Origin: Akkermansiaceae bacterium UBA7890
GTDB taxonomy: Bacteria; Verrucomicrobiota; Verrucomicrobiia; Verrucomicrobiales; Akkermansiaceae
Assembly (NCBI GenBank): GCA_002501065.1
Contig: DLRK01000196.1
Location: forward strand, 138,971-202,970
Direction: 5' to 3'
DNA length: 64,000 bases
Shown: positions 7,644-16,457 of the stretch, in pieces
How the letters are laid out: each line of letters begins with the position of its first letter
Position numbering within the stretch: position 1 is the first letter of the stretch
The notes under the pieces: generated by a model
Told to the model about the DNA's origin: nothing
The model's database searches: none
The model's input: the letters and a program-made list of their open reading frames with translations, nothing else
Program-made: the position numbers and the translations under genes

Positions 7644-9794
7644 ATGCGTGATTCCTCCACCTGCGGCCGTCTCGCTGAGATTCTGGTCCTCATTCTCTCA
7701 ATCCTGATCCACGGGGGGGGCCTCGCTGCCCCGGCATCTCCGGTGTTGCCGGAAGATGTTCAGGAAGTGATCTATGCCACCCGCCCGTATGGACCCGACA
7801 ATCACTACTACGCGAATTTCGGCTACTATTGCCAGGAACCGGGGAAGAAGGCGTATCCGCAGGGTGGCAGGCTCTGCCGACTGGATCTGAGGACCGGGAA
7901 GGTGATCTCCCTGCTCGATGATCCGACCGGGGGGGTGCGGGATCCGCAGTTGCACTACGATGGAGACAAAGTCCTGTTTTCCTATCGCAAGGGTGGCTCC
8001 GAGCACTACCACCTCTACGAGATCAACATCGATGGCAGCGGTTTGAAACAACTGACGGATGGGCCCTATGACGATGTCGAACCGACCTACCTGCCCGACG
8101 ACGGAATCGCATTCTGTTCGACACGTTGCAATCGCTGGGTGATGTGCTGGAAGGTCCCGGTTGCCATTCTCTACCGCTGTGATCCGGGCGGAAAAAACAT
8201 CCGTGCTCTCAGCAGTAACGCCGTGACGGAGAACACGCCTTCGGTTCTGCCGGATGGTCGCATTCTCTACACCCGGTGGGAGTACGTGGAGCGCAGCCAG
8301 CTCTGTTACCACCACCTGTGGACGGTCAATCCGGATGGGACCGGACAGATGACCTATTACGGCAACATGTTCCCCTACGGCATGAATCAGAGTATTGCCC
8401 GGCAATCCGGAAACCTGGTCGACTACAAGAATGTTCCCGGCGCGGTGGCGATGCTGGATGCTAAACCGATTCCCGGGACGGGGAGGGTGGTCGCGATCTT
8501 TTCACCGGGTCACGGCCGCAAGGAGCACCAGGGATATGTGACCGTGATTGATCCGCGCAAGGGTCCGGATGACCCGCCATCGGCGCGCCGTATTCACAGT
8601 GACGGCGGGTGGCGCGATCCCTATTCGGTTGCGCCTGACCGGTTCCTGGTGGCCAGGGAGCGCGAGCTTCACCTGATGGATGAACAGGGAAACACCAGGC
8701 TCCTGCACCGCTTGACGGGTGTGCGACCGGACATGCGACTGCACGAGCCGGTTCCAGTCCGGGCGCGGGCCCGGGAAGGAAACCCGGTCAAACGAATTGA
8801 AACTTCCGAGGAAACGGGCCGCATGATCCTGGCTGATGTCACGATTGGGCGCAACATGGAGGGAGTCCAGGCGGGCGAGATCAAGAAGCTCCTGGTCCTT
8901 GAGCAACTCCCTGGTCCCTTCCACGTCAGTCCGGGGTTCGACGGCATCAGCCTGTGGGGCGCCTTCACCCTCATGCGCATCATTGGCACCGTCCCGGTGG
9001 AGCCCGACGGATCGGCCTATTTTGAGGTCCCCGCGATGCGCAGCGTGTTCTTTGTCGCTCTCGACGAAAACGACCTGTCCATGAAGAAGATGCAGAGCTT
9101 CGTCACGGTGCAACCCGGCGAAGTGCTGAGTTGCGTTGGATGCCACGAGCCTCGAACCATGGCGCCACCCAGTTTGAACCAGCCCTCCCTGCTGGCAGTG
9201 AGCAGGCCCCCCAGCAAGATCGAGCCGATTCCGGACGTGCCCCAGATCATCGACTTCCGGCGCCATGTTCAGCCAGTTCTCGACCGGCACTGCGTGGAGT
9301 GTCACGGCCGGGAGAGATCCGATGGCAACCTGCGCATCGATGCGGCACGAAGCGTGACTTCCCACGGAAGCGGACGCGTGTTGAGTTCCTATGTCGAACT
9401 GGTGAAGCGCCTCGGGGAAATTGCCGATGGCCGTAACGCGCATGGAAACCGGGCTCCGCGGACGATGGGCAGTTCGGCTGCCAAGCTCATGCAACGCATC
9501 GACGGCAGTCACTACGACGTGAAGGTCTCTCCCCGGGAACACAAACTGATCAGGCTCTGGCTGGATTCAGGCGCGGTGGCGAATGGCACCTATGCCATCA
9601 TGGATGGCGGGACGCCCGAGCGACCCAGTCCGAATTACATCCGTGAAATGAAGCGCTACGGGGTTCTGCCGGAAGACTTCGAGCTGGGCCGTGATCCGAT
9701 CGACGTCTATGCCCTCGATGAGGCCTACTGGCGGACCTTCTGGTACCGGTCGCGGGTCGCCGGGCAGGAAGCTGCGTTAAAGGCGGGGAAATGA
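7644..9794 (+). CDS. HzsA-like 1: exported PD40-propeller diheme c protein
   Basis: This 716-residue protein has a signal peptide at about 10-30. A PD40/TolB-type propeller follows (ITxDGSGLKQLTDGPYDDVEP, LPDGRILYTRWEYVERS, LWTVNPDGTGQMTYYG), then the block GTVPVEPDGSAYFEVPA. It has two heme c motifs, CVGCH at residue 497 and CVECH at residue 550, the latter in QPVLDRHCVECH. The C-terminus ends in ALDEAYWRTFWYR, a tail shared only with HzsA-like 7. The family resembles the alpha subunit of hydrazine synthase in its propeller and heme layout. The threonine four residues after the first heme histidine replaces the tyrosine that, as I recall, ligates heme in true HzsA. Periplasmic redox role inferred; substrate unknown. 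Confidence 0.87.
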   Translation: MRDSSTCGRLAEILVLILSILIHGGGLAAPASPVLPEDVQEVIYATRPYGPDNHYYANFGYYCQEPGKKAYPQGGRLCRLDLRTGKVISLLDDPTGGVRDPQLHYDGDKVLFSYRKGGSEHYHLYEINIDGSGLKQLTDGPYDDVEPTYLPDDGIAFCSTRCNRWVMCWKVPVAILYRCDPGGKNIRALSSNAVTENTPSVLPDGRILYTRWEYVERSQLCYHHLWTVNPDGTGQMTYYGNMFPYGMNQSIARQSGNLVDYKNVPGAVAMLDAKPIPGTGRVVAIFSPGHGRKEHQGYVTVIDPRKGPDDPPSARRIHSDGGWRDPYSVAPDRFLVARERELHLMDEQGNTRLLHRLTGVRPDMRLHEPVPVRARAREGNPVKRIETSEETGRMILADVTIGRNMEGVQAGEIKKLLVLEQLPGPFHVSPGFDGISLWGAFTLMRIIGTVPVEPDGSAYFEVPAMRSVFFVALDENDLSMKKMQSFVTVQPGEVLSCVGCHEPRTMAPPSLNQPSLLAVSRPPSKIEPIPDVPQIIDFRRHVQPVLDRHCVECHGRERSDGNLRIDAARSVTSHGSGRVLSSYVELVKRLGEIADGRNAHGNRAPRTMGSSAAKLMQRIDGSHYDVKVSPREHKLIRLWLDSGAVANGTYAIMDGGTPERPSPNYIREMKRYGVLPEDFELGRDPIDVYALDEAYWRTFWYRSRVAGQEAALKAGK

Positions 9795-9884
9795 ATGGAT
9801 CGCGGGGGCGCCTTGCGAAGTCGAGGCAGACCTGGCTTCAAACCCTTTTCCGAATTCAATGGATGCCTTCCCTGGGCGCAAAGA

Positions 9885-9898
9885 TTGATCAGGATCAA
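9885..9898. promoter_or_regulatory. FNR/DNR-type box upstream of HzsA-like 2
   Basis: TTGAT-CAGG-ATCAA is an exact match. It ends 35 bases before the ATG at 9934, and an AGGGGAG ribosome-binding sequence lies at 9916-9922. A class II position (-41.5) would put the transcript start at the start codon. Either the geometry is unusual or the bound protein acts differently here. Confidence 0.6.
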
Positions 9899-9933
9899 GG
9901 AATTCCCGGGGGGACAGGGGAGAATAACAAGTT

Positions 9934-12279
9934 ATGGTGAAATTTCTCATGGTCGCCGGTCTGTCTGGTTTTCTTTTCTCGAGCCCCGCGGGCGCGAAGA
10001 ACCAGGCAGTGCAATCCTACGGGAAGATCCACTCCGGTGAACTCGGCTTTACCAGGATCGTTGTCTGCCAGCGGAGGGAGCTTTCTCCCTCCCACGTCTA
10101 CACCTACCACCAGGAAGGCCTGCGGCCGGGAGGTGGTCTCTGGATCTGCGACTTCTCCGGTGAAAAGGTGCGCAAGACCATGATTCTCGGCAGCCCGGAC
10201 GGCGTGATCCTTGATCTCAACCTCCACTACGACGGGCGCACCCTGCTCTTCAGCTGGAAGCGCACCATGGAGGATCATTTCCAGGTTTACTCGATCGGAA
10301 TTGACGGCGGAAACCTGAAACAGATCACCAATCACGACTCCAACAACTTCAATGCCTGCTGGCTCCCGGACGGTGGAATCGCGTTTCTTTCCGACCGCAA
10401 GCCGGCTTACGCCTACTGCTGGAAGACGACCACTCCCATCCTGTGGCGCTGCGATGCCGACGGCAGCAGGCCGGTTCGGCTCAGCGCCAATTACCTCAAT
10501 GATTTCACCCCGGTGGTCTTCTCCGACGGCCGGATCGTTTACAGTCGCTGGGAGTATGTTGACCGGCCGGCTATTCCGATCCAGAGCCTGTGGTCGATCA
10601 ACCCCGACGGGACGGGGCTGGCCGGGGTGTTCGGTAACCGGATCCTGAGCCCGGCCACCTTCATGGATGCGCGGGAGATTCCGGGAAGCGATGGAACGAT
10701 CCTGTGCGTTCTGACCTCGCACAACGGACCCTGTCGCGGAGCAATCGGGATCGTCGACCCGAAACTCGGTTCCAACGCCCAGGCCGCTATCAGGAACATC
10801 ACCCCGGAAATCGACATTGGACGGATTGACGATGCGCGACGGGGCAATGGCATGCGGGGTCCCTACCTCAACCCCTTTCCGGTCAACGGGACTTACTACC
10901 TGGTTTCCAAGGCCGGCGAGATCGAACTGCGTGATTACGGGATGCAATACACGGCCCGCATCCTGGGCAAATCAGGGGAGCTTGGCTTTTATGCGCCCCA
11001 GCCGGTAAGAGCACGCAGCCGGGAGAGGCTCCTGGCCTCCAGCCTCCGGGAACCAGAGGATGAGGAACAGGGGTGGGGGACCATCTTCATGCAGGACGTC
11101 TACGAGGGGCTCGGCGGCAAGGTCGAACGGGGATCGGTGAAGCGGTTGGCGGTGGTGCAGGAAGTGGAAAAACCGTTGGGAATCGATCCCTCCAAGCGGG
11201 CTTTTGGATTTCAGTTTCCGGTGGTCAGTGCCGGCGCCACCTATGCGCCCAAGAAGATCTGGGGTTACGCAAAGGTTGAGCAGGACGGATCCGCTCATTT
11301 CCGCGTTCCGGCCCGGGAGCCGATCTACTTCCTGCCGATTGATGGGGAGGGCCGGGCCGTACAGCGGATGCGCACCTTCACGCATCTCATGCCGGGCGAG
11401 GTGCAGAGTTGCGTCGGTTGTCACGCCGACCGCAACAATGCGACGCCCCGGAGGGAGAGGAAAAGCACCGTGGCCCAGTCACGTCAGGTGGAGGAACTGA
11501 CCCCTCCCGAATGGGGTGTTTCCGGGTTCAGCTATGCCCAGCTCGTCCAGCCCGTCCTGGATCAGCACTGCGTCAGTTGCCACAGCCACGAAGAGCAGGC
11601 CGGCGATCTTGAACTGACCGGGGACAAGACGGACTTTTTCAATGTTTCGTATGACAACCTGATCCGGAAAGGGCGGGACAGGTATGTTCAATGGATCTCC
11701 ACCTACAATGGCCAGGAATCCAACATCCTCGAAATCGAACCGGGCCGCTGGGGGGCCAAGGCGTCCCTTCTCGGACAGGTCGTTGCGACCGGGCATCCGG
11801 ACCAGGAAGGGAAAAAGCGGATCGATCTCCCACCCGACCAGAAGCACCGCCTCTACGCCTGGATGGATCTCAACAGTCCCTACTACCGGAGCAGTGACTC
11901 AGCCTACCGGGAAAACAAGGGGTGCCGTCAGATTGTGCCCGACGGACTGCCCGGTGTGTTTGCCGATGTCGCAAAGCGGCGCTGCGTTTCCTGCCATGCG
12001 GGCCTGCAGGATGTGTTCAAGTCTCCGGGTCGTGACAGTTTCTTTATCCGTCTCGATCATCCTGAACGCAACGGATTCCTCCGTGCTCCTCTTGCAAGGA
12101 AAGCCGGCGGCACCGAGGCGTGTGGAGCAGCCGTTTATGCCGGCACCGATGACCCGGATTACCGGAGGTTGCTGGAGACCTTCGAAGAAACCCGTAAGAT
12201 GCTGGAAGCCAGGCCCCGGATGGACATGCACCCCATGGGCACCCCCTTCAAGTGCCTTCCTGCAGCCGAGACCCCCTGA
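9934..12279 (+). CDS. HzsA-like 2: exported PD40-propeller triheme c protein
   Basis: The ATG at 9934 follows AGGGGAG at 9916-9922. The protein has 781 residues with a signal peptide (FLMVAGLSGFLFSSPAGA). The propeller contains FSWKRTMEDHFQVYSIGIDG, FSDGRIVYSRWEYVDRP and LWSINPDGTGLAGVFGN. The conserved KVEQDGSAHFRVPA block precedes the hemes. There are three heme c motifs: CVGCH at 493 (MPGEVQSCVGCH), CVSCH at 546 (QPVLDQHCVSCH) and CVSCH at 684. Its N-terminus differs from both the 1/7 subtype and the 3-6 subtype, so it looks like a third lineage in this cluster. The BNR-4 gene follows after 15 bases and is probably co-transcribed. Catalytic role unknown. Confidence 0.87.
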   Translation: MVKFLMVAGLSGFLFSSPAGAKNQAVQSYGKIHSGELGFTRIVVCQRRELSPSHVYTYHQEGLRPGGGLWICDFSGEKVRKTMILGSPDGVILDLNLHYDGRTLLFSWKRTMEDHFQVYSIGIDGGNLKQITNHDSNNFNACWLPDGGIAFLSDRKPAYAYCWKTTTPILWRCDADGSRPVRLSANYLNDFTPVVFSDGRIVYSRWEYVDRPAIPIQSLWSINPDGTGLAGVFGNRILSPATFMDAREIPGSDGTILCVLTSHNGPCRGAIGIVDPKLGSNAQAAIRNITPEIDIGRIDDARRGNGMRGPYLNPFPVNGTYYLVSKAGEIELRDYGMQYTARILGKSGELGFYAPQPVRARSRERLLASSLREPEDEEQGWGTIFMQDVYEGLGGKVERGSVKRLAVVQEVEKPLGIDPSKRAFGFQFPVVSAGATYAPKKIWGYAKVEQDGSAHFRVPAREPIYFLPIDGEGRAVQRMRTFTHLMPGEVQSCVGCHADRNNATPRRERKSTVAQSRQVEELTPPEWGVSGFSYAQLVQPVLDQHCVSCHSHEEQAGDLELTGDKTDFFNVSYDNLIRKGRDRYVQWISTYNGQESNILEIEPGRWGAKASLLGQVVATGHPDQEGKKRIDLPPDQKHRLYAWMDLNSPYYRSSDSAYRENKGCRQIVPDGLPGVFADVAKRRCVSCHAGLQDVFKSPGRDSFFIRLDHPERNGFLRAPLARKAGGTEACGAAVYAGTDDPDYRRLLETFEETRKMLEARPRMDMHPMGTPFKCLPAAETP

Positions 12280-12294
12280 TCGAAACGGACCGCG

Positions 12295-13662
12295 ATGACC
12301 TTGAAGACCTGCTTTCTTGGTGCAACAGTGTTGATCGCAGTTCTGGCCGGAAGGCACGCAGGGGCCGGCGAGTCGACCTGGCAGGTGGCCGAACGTGTCG
12401 AGGTCGAAACGGTGCCTTCGTGGTTCCCGGTCGGGTTCTCATTGCTGACCCATGGCCAGCGCCAGTACGTGGCATACTATGATGCGGAACACCGGATGAC
12501 GGTGGGCGTTCGCAGGCCGGGCCAGCGCCAGTGGCAGACCGTCAAGCTCGACTCGAAGGTCGGATGGGATTCGCACAACGGTGTTACGATGGGGATGGAC
12601 GGGAACGGCGATCTGCATGTGTCGGGCAACATGCACGGTGTGCCATTGATCTATTTTCGTAGCGAAATTCCGGGCGATGTCATGACCTTGAAGCGGTTGC
12701 CCATGACCGGTCGGAATGAGAACCGGTGCACCTATCCCCACTTCCTGCATGACGCGGCGGGCAGACTGGTCTTCCATTATCGGGACGGGGGCAGCGGGAA
12801 CGGACGGCGCTACTACAACGTTTATGACCGCAGCTCGCGAACCTGGTCGCGGCTTCTTGACAGGCCGCTGTTCGAGGGGCAGGGCAAACGGAACGCCTAT
12901 CCGATCGGTCCGGTGGCGGGACCCGGCAGGCGATTTCATGTCTTCTGGGTCTGGCGCGACACGCCCGACTGCGCGACCAATAACAACCTGTCCTACGCCC
13001 GCAGCCCTGATCTTGTCCGTTGGGAGAGCGCTGCGGGCGAGCCTGTCGATCTGCCGATGGTGCTTGGGACCAGGGGGCTGATCGTCGATCCGGTCCCATC
13101 GGGAGGCGGAATGATCAACGGTGGGGCGAGGCTGGTTTTTGATTCTCAGGATCGGCCCATGATCGCGTATCACAAGTCCGACGAAGAGGGGAACATGCAG
13201 CTCTACGTGGCCCGTTTTGCCGGGGGCAGTTGGATGCGGCGGGTGATCACCACCTGGGACAAGCCGGTGAAGTTCTCGGGACGCGGAGCCATGCCATTCA
13301 TTGGGATCCGGATCTCCACGCCCCGACGGGTCGGGGGAATGGTGTGGATGATCGGCTACCGCCATCGCGACTACGGTAGCGGGACAGTTGCCTTCGACGA
13401 AAGGACGCTCGAACCCGTGACCTCGAGGATCGAGCCGCTACCCCGCGAGCTTCCGAAGGAACTGGAACAGCCGGAGCTCAGGTTCGCCGGGATCGGCGTC
13501 CGCCGGGCGGAGGATCTCGGGGGGCCGGGCGACCCGAACGTGCGCTATGTCCTGAAGTGGGACGCCCTGTCCGCCAACTACGACCGGAAGCGGACCGGAT
13601 TATTGCCTCCACCCGCAATGCTGCGCGTCTACAAGCTCGTCCGCGATACGGAGGGGCAGTAG
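12295..13662 (+). CDS. Exported BNR-4 repeat protein (possible polysaccharide lyase)
   Basis: This 455-residue protein has a signal peptide (TCFLGATVLIAVLAGRHAGA). Its propeller sequence matches the BNR-4 pattern: VGWDSHNGVTMGMDGNGDLH, MHGVPLIYFRS, RCTYPHFLHDAAGRLVFHYR, NLSYARSPDLVRWESAAGEP and IAYHKSDEEGNMQLYVARF. BNR-4 proteins include polysaccharide lyases acting on uronic-acid polymers such as ulvan, and many members are uncharacterised. The HxxN-like DSHNG site could be catalytic, but I cannot confirm this. It lies directly behind HzsA-like 2 and converges with HzsA-like 3. Confidence 0.8.
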   Translation: MTLKTCFLGATVLIAVLAGRHAGAGESTWQVAERVEVETVPSWFPVGFSLLTHGQRQYVAYYDAEHRMTVGVRRPGQRQWQTVKLDSKVGWDSHNGVTMGMDGNGDLHVSGNMHGVPLIYFRSEIPGDVMTLKRLPMTGRNENRCTYPHFLHDAAGRLVFHYRDGGSGNGRRYYNVYDRSSRTWSRLLDRPLFEGQGKRNAYPIGPVAGPGRRFHVFWVWRDTPDCATNNNLSYARSPDLVRWESAAGEPVDLPMVLGTRGLIVDPVPSGGGMINGGARLVFDSQDRPMIAYHKSDEEGNMQLYVARFAGGSWMRRVITTWDKPVKFSGRGAMPFIGIRISTPRRVGGMVWMIGYRHRDYGSGTVAFDERTLEPVTSRIEPLPRELPKELEQPELRFAGIGVRRAEDLGGPGDPNVRYVLKWDALSANYDRKRTGLLPPPAMLRVYKLVRDTEGQ

Positions 13663-13751
13663 GGGGACGGTAAAGGTCTTCCCGTGGCAGAGGGTTGGAC
13701 AAGGGAGATTCCCGGCGACGGTCAGGCTCTTGTGGGAAAGTGCTCCCGGCA

Positions 13752-16457
13752 TCACTTTGGCGTGGGGCGGAAGTCGGGGTGGTTGCGATATTTCACGTTG
13801 CGTCGCCCGAAGTAGCTGCCGTAGTAAGGGGAATTGGCATCGATCCAGGTGACCAGCCTGATGAACTCGGATCTGGACAGGTTGACGTCCGCATGTCCCT
13901 CGCGGATCAACTGCACCAGTTTGCTCACGTGAGAACCCAGGGTGTAGGGTGGGACCGGTGAGGCATCCCCGGTTTTCGGTTCGTTTTCGTGAAAGACCTG
14001 CACGAGATCCTTCTGGAGGAGATTCTCGTAGGAACGGTTGAAGAGGGTGGTCAGTTCACCGCTCAAATCGAGATCCCCTTCGAGTTTCTCCGCGTTGTGG
14101 CAACTCACGCAGTGCCGGTCCAGGATCGGTTGGACATCGACCGCATAGTGAATGGGACGAGGTCCGGAGTCGCCGGGTTGTGGTCTCAATTCATGGGGCC
14201 GGTGGTGCAGGGCAAGCATGGGCCAGTTCCTGGGAGTCCACTTTTTGGGGCTGTGGCAACCGATACAGGAGCGCGATTCACCCGGACGCAGATTCACGAA
14301 TGATCGCATCCGTTGCACCTCCATGAAATCCTTGTCGAGGGCCTGGAAGTAGAGGTTGCGATCAGGTGGAACCGTGAAGTGGGCGGAGCCATCCGCTTCG
14401 ACCGGGACGATGCCGAGCATACGCTTGGCGTGGAGGCTGCCATTCATGCTGACTACGGCGTGTTGCTGGTAGCTGCTGTCCCCGTCCCAGAATCGCCGGG
14501 CAGCCCAGGGCCGGGCCAGGGTCTCCATGACCCGGAGGTATTTGATCGTTCCGCGTTCCACGCCATTCAATCCCACGTACACGTCGGACATGATGAGAGT
14601 GGCGGCAGTGTTGGCGGAGTCTCTTGACGAGATTGCAACAGGAGGGGTTTTCCTCGGTTGGGCCCGGATCGGTTGCCAGCAGGAGATCGATGAGTCCCGA
14701 TGGATCAGCACCCGGTTTCCGAATTCATCCAGGAGGTAGATTCCGTAGGCGGAGAGATCGTTGAATTCGCGGTCGGGGTTGCAGGTGACCAGGAAGAACT
14801 TATCGTCGAGGGGATAGGGATCCGTGTAAAGCGGCCCCTTGTAGTCCCGGCGCCAGCGGCCATTGCGCTTGTGAAAGTAGCCGTGTTCGGTCCGCACATC
14901 GACGTTCGGGGTGATATAGGTCATCGAGGGGCGGGTGCGGCCGGACTGCCGGGTATCGATACGAATGACGGTCCCGACTCCCAGCGGCATGTGGGGCGCG
15001 CCGATCACCACGAACTGGCTGTTGCTTCCCGGGATGGCCCGCCCGTGAAGCAGGGTATCGGGAAAGGTGATATTGTTGCCGTAAATCTCGGTCGAACCAC
15101 TTCCGTCCGGAAACATCGCCCAGAGGCATTTGATCACCACGTCCGGTTTGTCCACGTATTCCCAGCGGGTGTAAAGGATGCGCCCATCGTTCATCACGCT
15201 GGGGGATCCCTCGCTCAGCGGACCATTCGAAAGAACCTCCAGGTTCCGGCCATCGGCGTCCATGCGGTAGAGGGTGGTGGTCGTGAACAGGTCAGGAGTG
15301 TCACAAAGGATGCCGCGTTCGCACCGGGTGGAGACGAAACAGATCCCCCCGTCCGGCAGGTAGCATGGGTGCATGTCGTCGGTGTGATGATGGTAGGCCT
15401 GATCGATCCTGTATTTCCTGATGCGCGACTGTTCGTCGGGTGGATCGAAGGTGATCTGGCGAAGCCCGCTCCCATCGAGGCCCACTTCCCAGATTCGGAA
15501 TCCCTTTCCAATTCTGGGTTTGTAGCCAAAGACGGCCCGCTTGCCATCGAAGGACAGATCGCAGCGTCCGAAGATTCCTCCGTTCAACCGGGGCGCAAGT
15601 TCCGTCACCGTTCCGTCCGCCAGGGACAGGACGCACAGATTCCCGCCGAAATGTTTACACCCGTTGATGTAATCAGTGTAGTAATGATTGGACTGGTAGG
15701 TGTGCCGTTTGACAAAGAGCAGTTTGTCAAACTGCAGGAGGGGATTGTCGGAAAGCAGGGCTTCAGTTCTCAATTGTTCGATCTCGTCGGCAGCCTCCGG
15801 CCTGGTCCTGAGTTCGCGTTCCAGCACCGTCAACCGGGCCAGGTGATCCTCATGTCCGGGGTAATCATAGCGGGCCCCAAGATCTGTAATCGCTTTGCGC
15901 AAACCTGCGATATTCAGCTCGGTGAGCTGTTCTTCAGCTTCTGCGGCTGGATCACGAAAGAGATTCTTCTTTGGTGGGATCTTGCTCGAAGAGACTGTCA
16001 GTCCCCTGAGATGAGGCATGAATCCGGAACTTGCGATCCGGATCGTGTTCCGGCCACGCACCAGATTGAACGGACCGTGGGATTGCCAGCGAAGATCACC
16101 GCTGAAGAATCCGCCCGTGGGTTCCTGAAGCGCCACTTCAGGATGATCCTCTCCGTTGATGCTCAGTTGGCAGGGACGAGGTTCCCCCGAGCAGTAGTAG
16201 AAATGGACGGAATAAGCCCCGCCCTGAACCTCGATCGCCCACTCCATGAATCCTCCCTTCCCAACGCAGAGGGTGAGGTTGTCGAAGGCGGCGTATTCGG
16301 CCGCAATGTTGGATGAGCGCGCCGAAAGCTCGCGAGCGGGAAGACTGACATCCTCGGCCCGGAGCAGAGACCCTCCCGGGAGAAGCAACGATATCAGCGC
16401 AAGCAGTGACTTGATCTGACACAGGTGGGGAGCCGCCGTCCTGGAGAATCGCTTCAT
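13752..16457 (-). CDS. HzsA-like 3: exported diheme c protein with N-terminal CBM-like domain
   Basis: The start is the ATG at 16457, which overlaps the upstream gene's stop by ATGA; the frame is open further upstream, but only inside that gene. The protein has 901 residues with a signal peptide near 15-35. A CBM6/35 or malectin-like beta-sandwich lies at about 40-165 (AEYAAFDNLTLCVGKGGFME, VRGRNTIRIASSGFMPHLRG). A helical linker leads to the subtype motif DNPLLQFDKLLFVKRH and then the PD40 propeller (DGRILYTRWEYVDKPDVVIK). Heme motifs are CIGCH at 731 (RPGESRSCIGCH) and CVSCH at 783 (QPILDRHCVSCH). It is the last gene of a three-gene HzsA-like operon. The added domain suggests carbohydrate binding. 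Confidence 0.87.
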   Translation of the reverse strand: MKRFSRTAAPHLCQIKSLLALISLLLPGGSLLRAEDVSLPARELSARSSNIAAEYAAFDNLTLCVGKGGFMEWAIEVQGGAYSVHFYYCSGEPRPCQLSINGEDHPEVALQEPTGGFFSGDLRWQSHGPFNLVRGRNTIRIASSGFMPHLRGLTVSSSKIPPKKNLFRDPAAEAEEQLTELNIAGLRKAITDLGARYDYPGHEDHLARLTVLERELRTRPEAADEIEQLRTEALLSDNPLLQFDKLLFVKRHTYQSNHYYTDYINGCKHFGGNLCVLSLADGTVTELAPRLNGGIFGRCDLSFDGKRAVFGYKPRIGKGFRIWEVGLDGSGLRQITFDPPDEQSRIRKYRIDQAYHHHTDDMHPCYLPDGGICFVSTRCERGILCDTPDLFTTTTLYRMDADGRNLEVLSNGPLSEGSPSVMNDGRILYTRWEYVDKPDVVIKCLWAMFPDGSGSTEIYGNNITFPDTLLHGRAIPGSNSQFVVIGAPHMPLGVGTVIRIDTRQSGRTRPSMTYITPNVDVRTEHGYFHKRNGRWRRDYKGPLYTDPYPLDDKFFLVTCNPDREFNDLSAYGIYLLDEFGNRVLIHRDSSISCWQPIRAQPRKTPPVAISSRDSANTAATLIMSDVYVGLNGVERGTIKYLRVMETLARPWAARRFWDGDSSYQQHAVVSMNGSLHAKRMLGIVPVEADGSAHFTVPPDRNLYFQALDKDFMEVQRMRSFVNLRPGESRSCIGCHSPKKWTPRNWPMLALHHRPHELRPQPGDSGPRPIHYAVDVQPILDRHCVSCHNAEKLEGDLDLSGELTTLFNRSYENLLQKDLVQVFHENEPKTGDASPVPPYTLGSHVSKLVQLIREGHADVNLSRSEFIRLVTWIDANSPYYGSYFGRRNVKYRNHPDFRPTPK

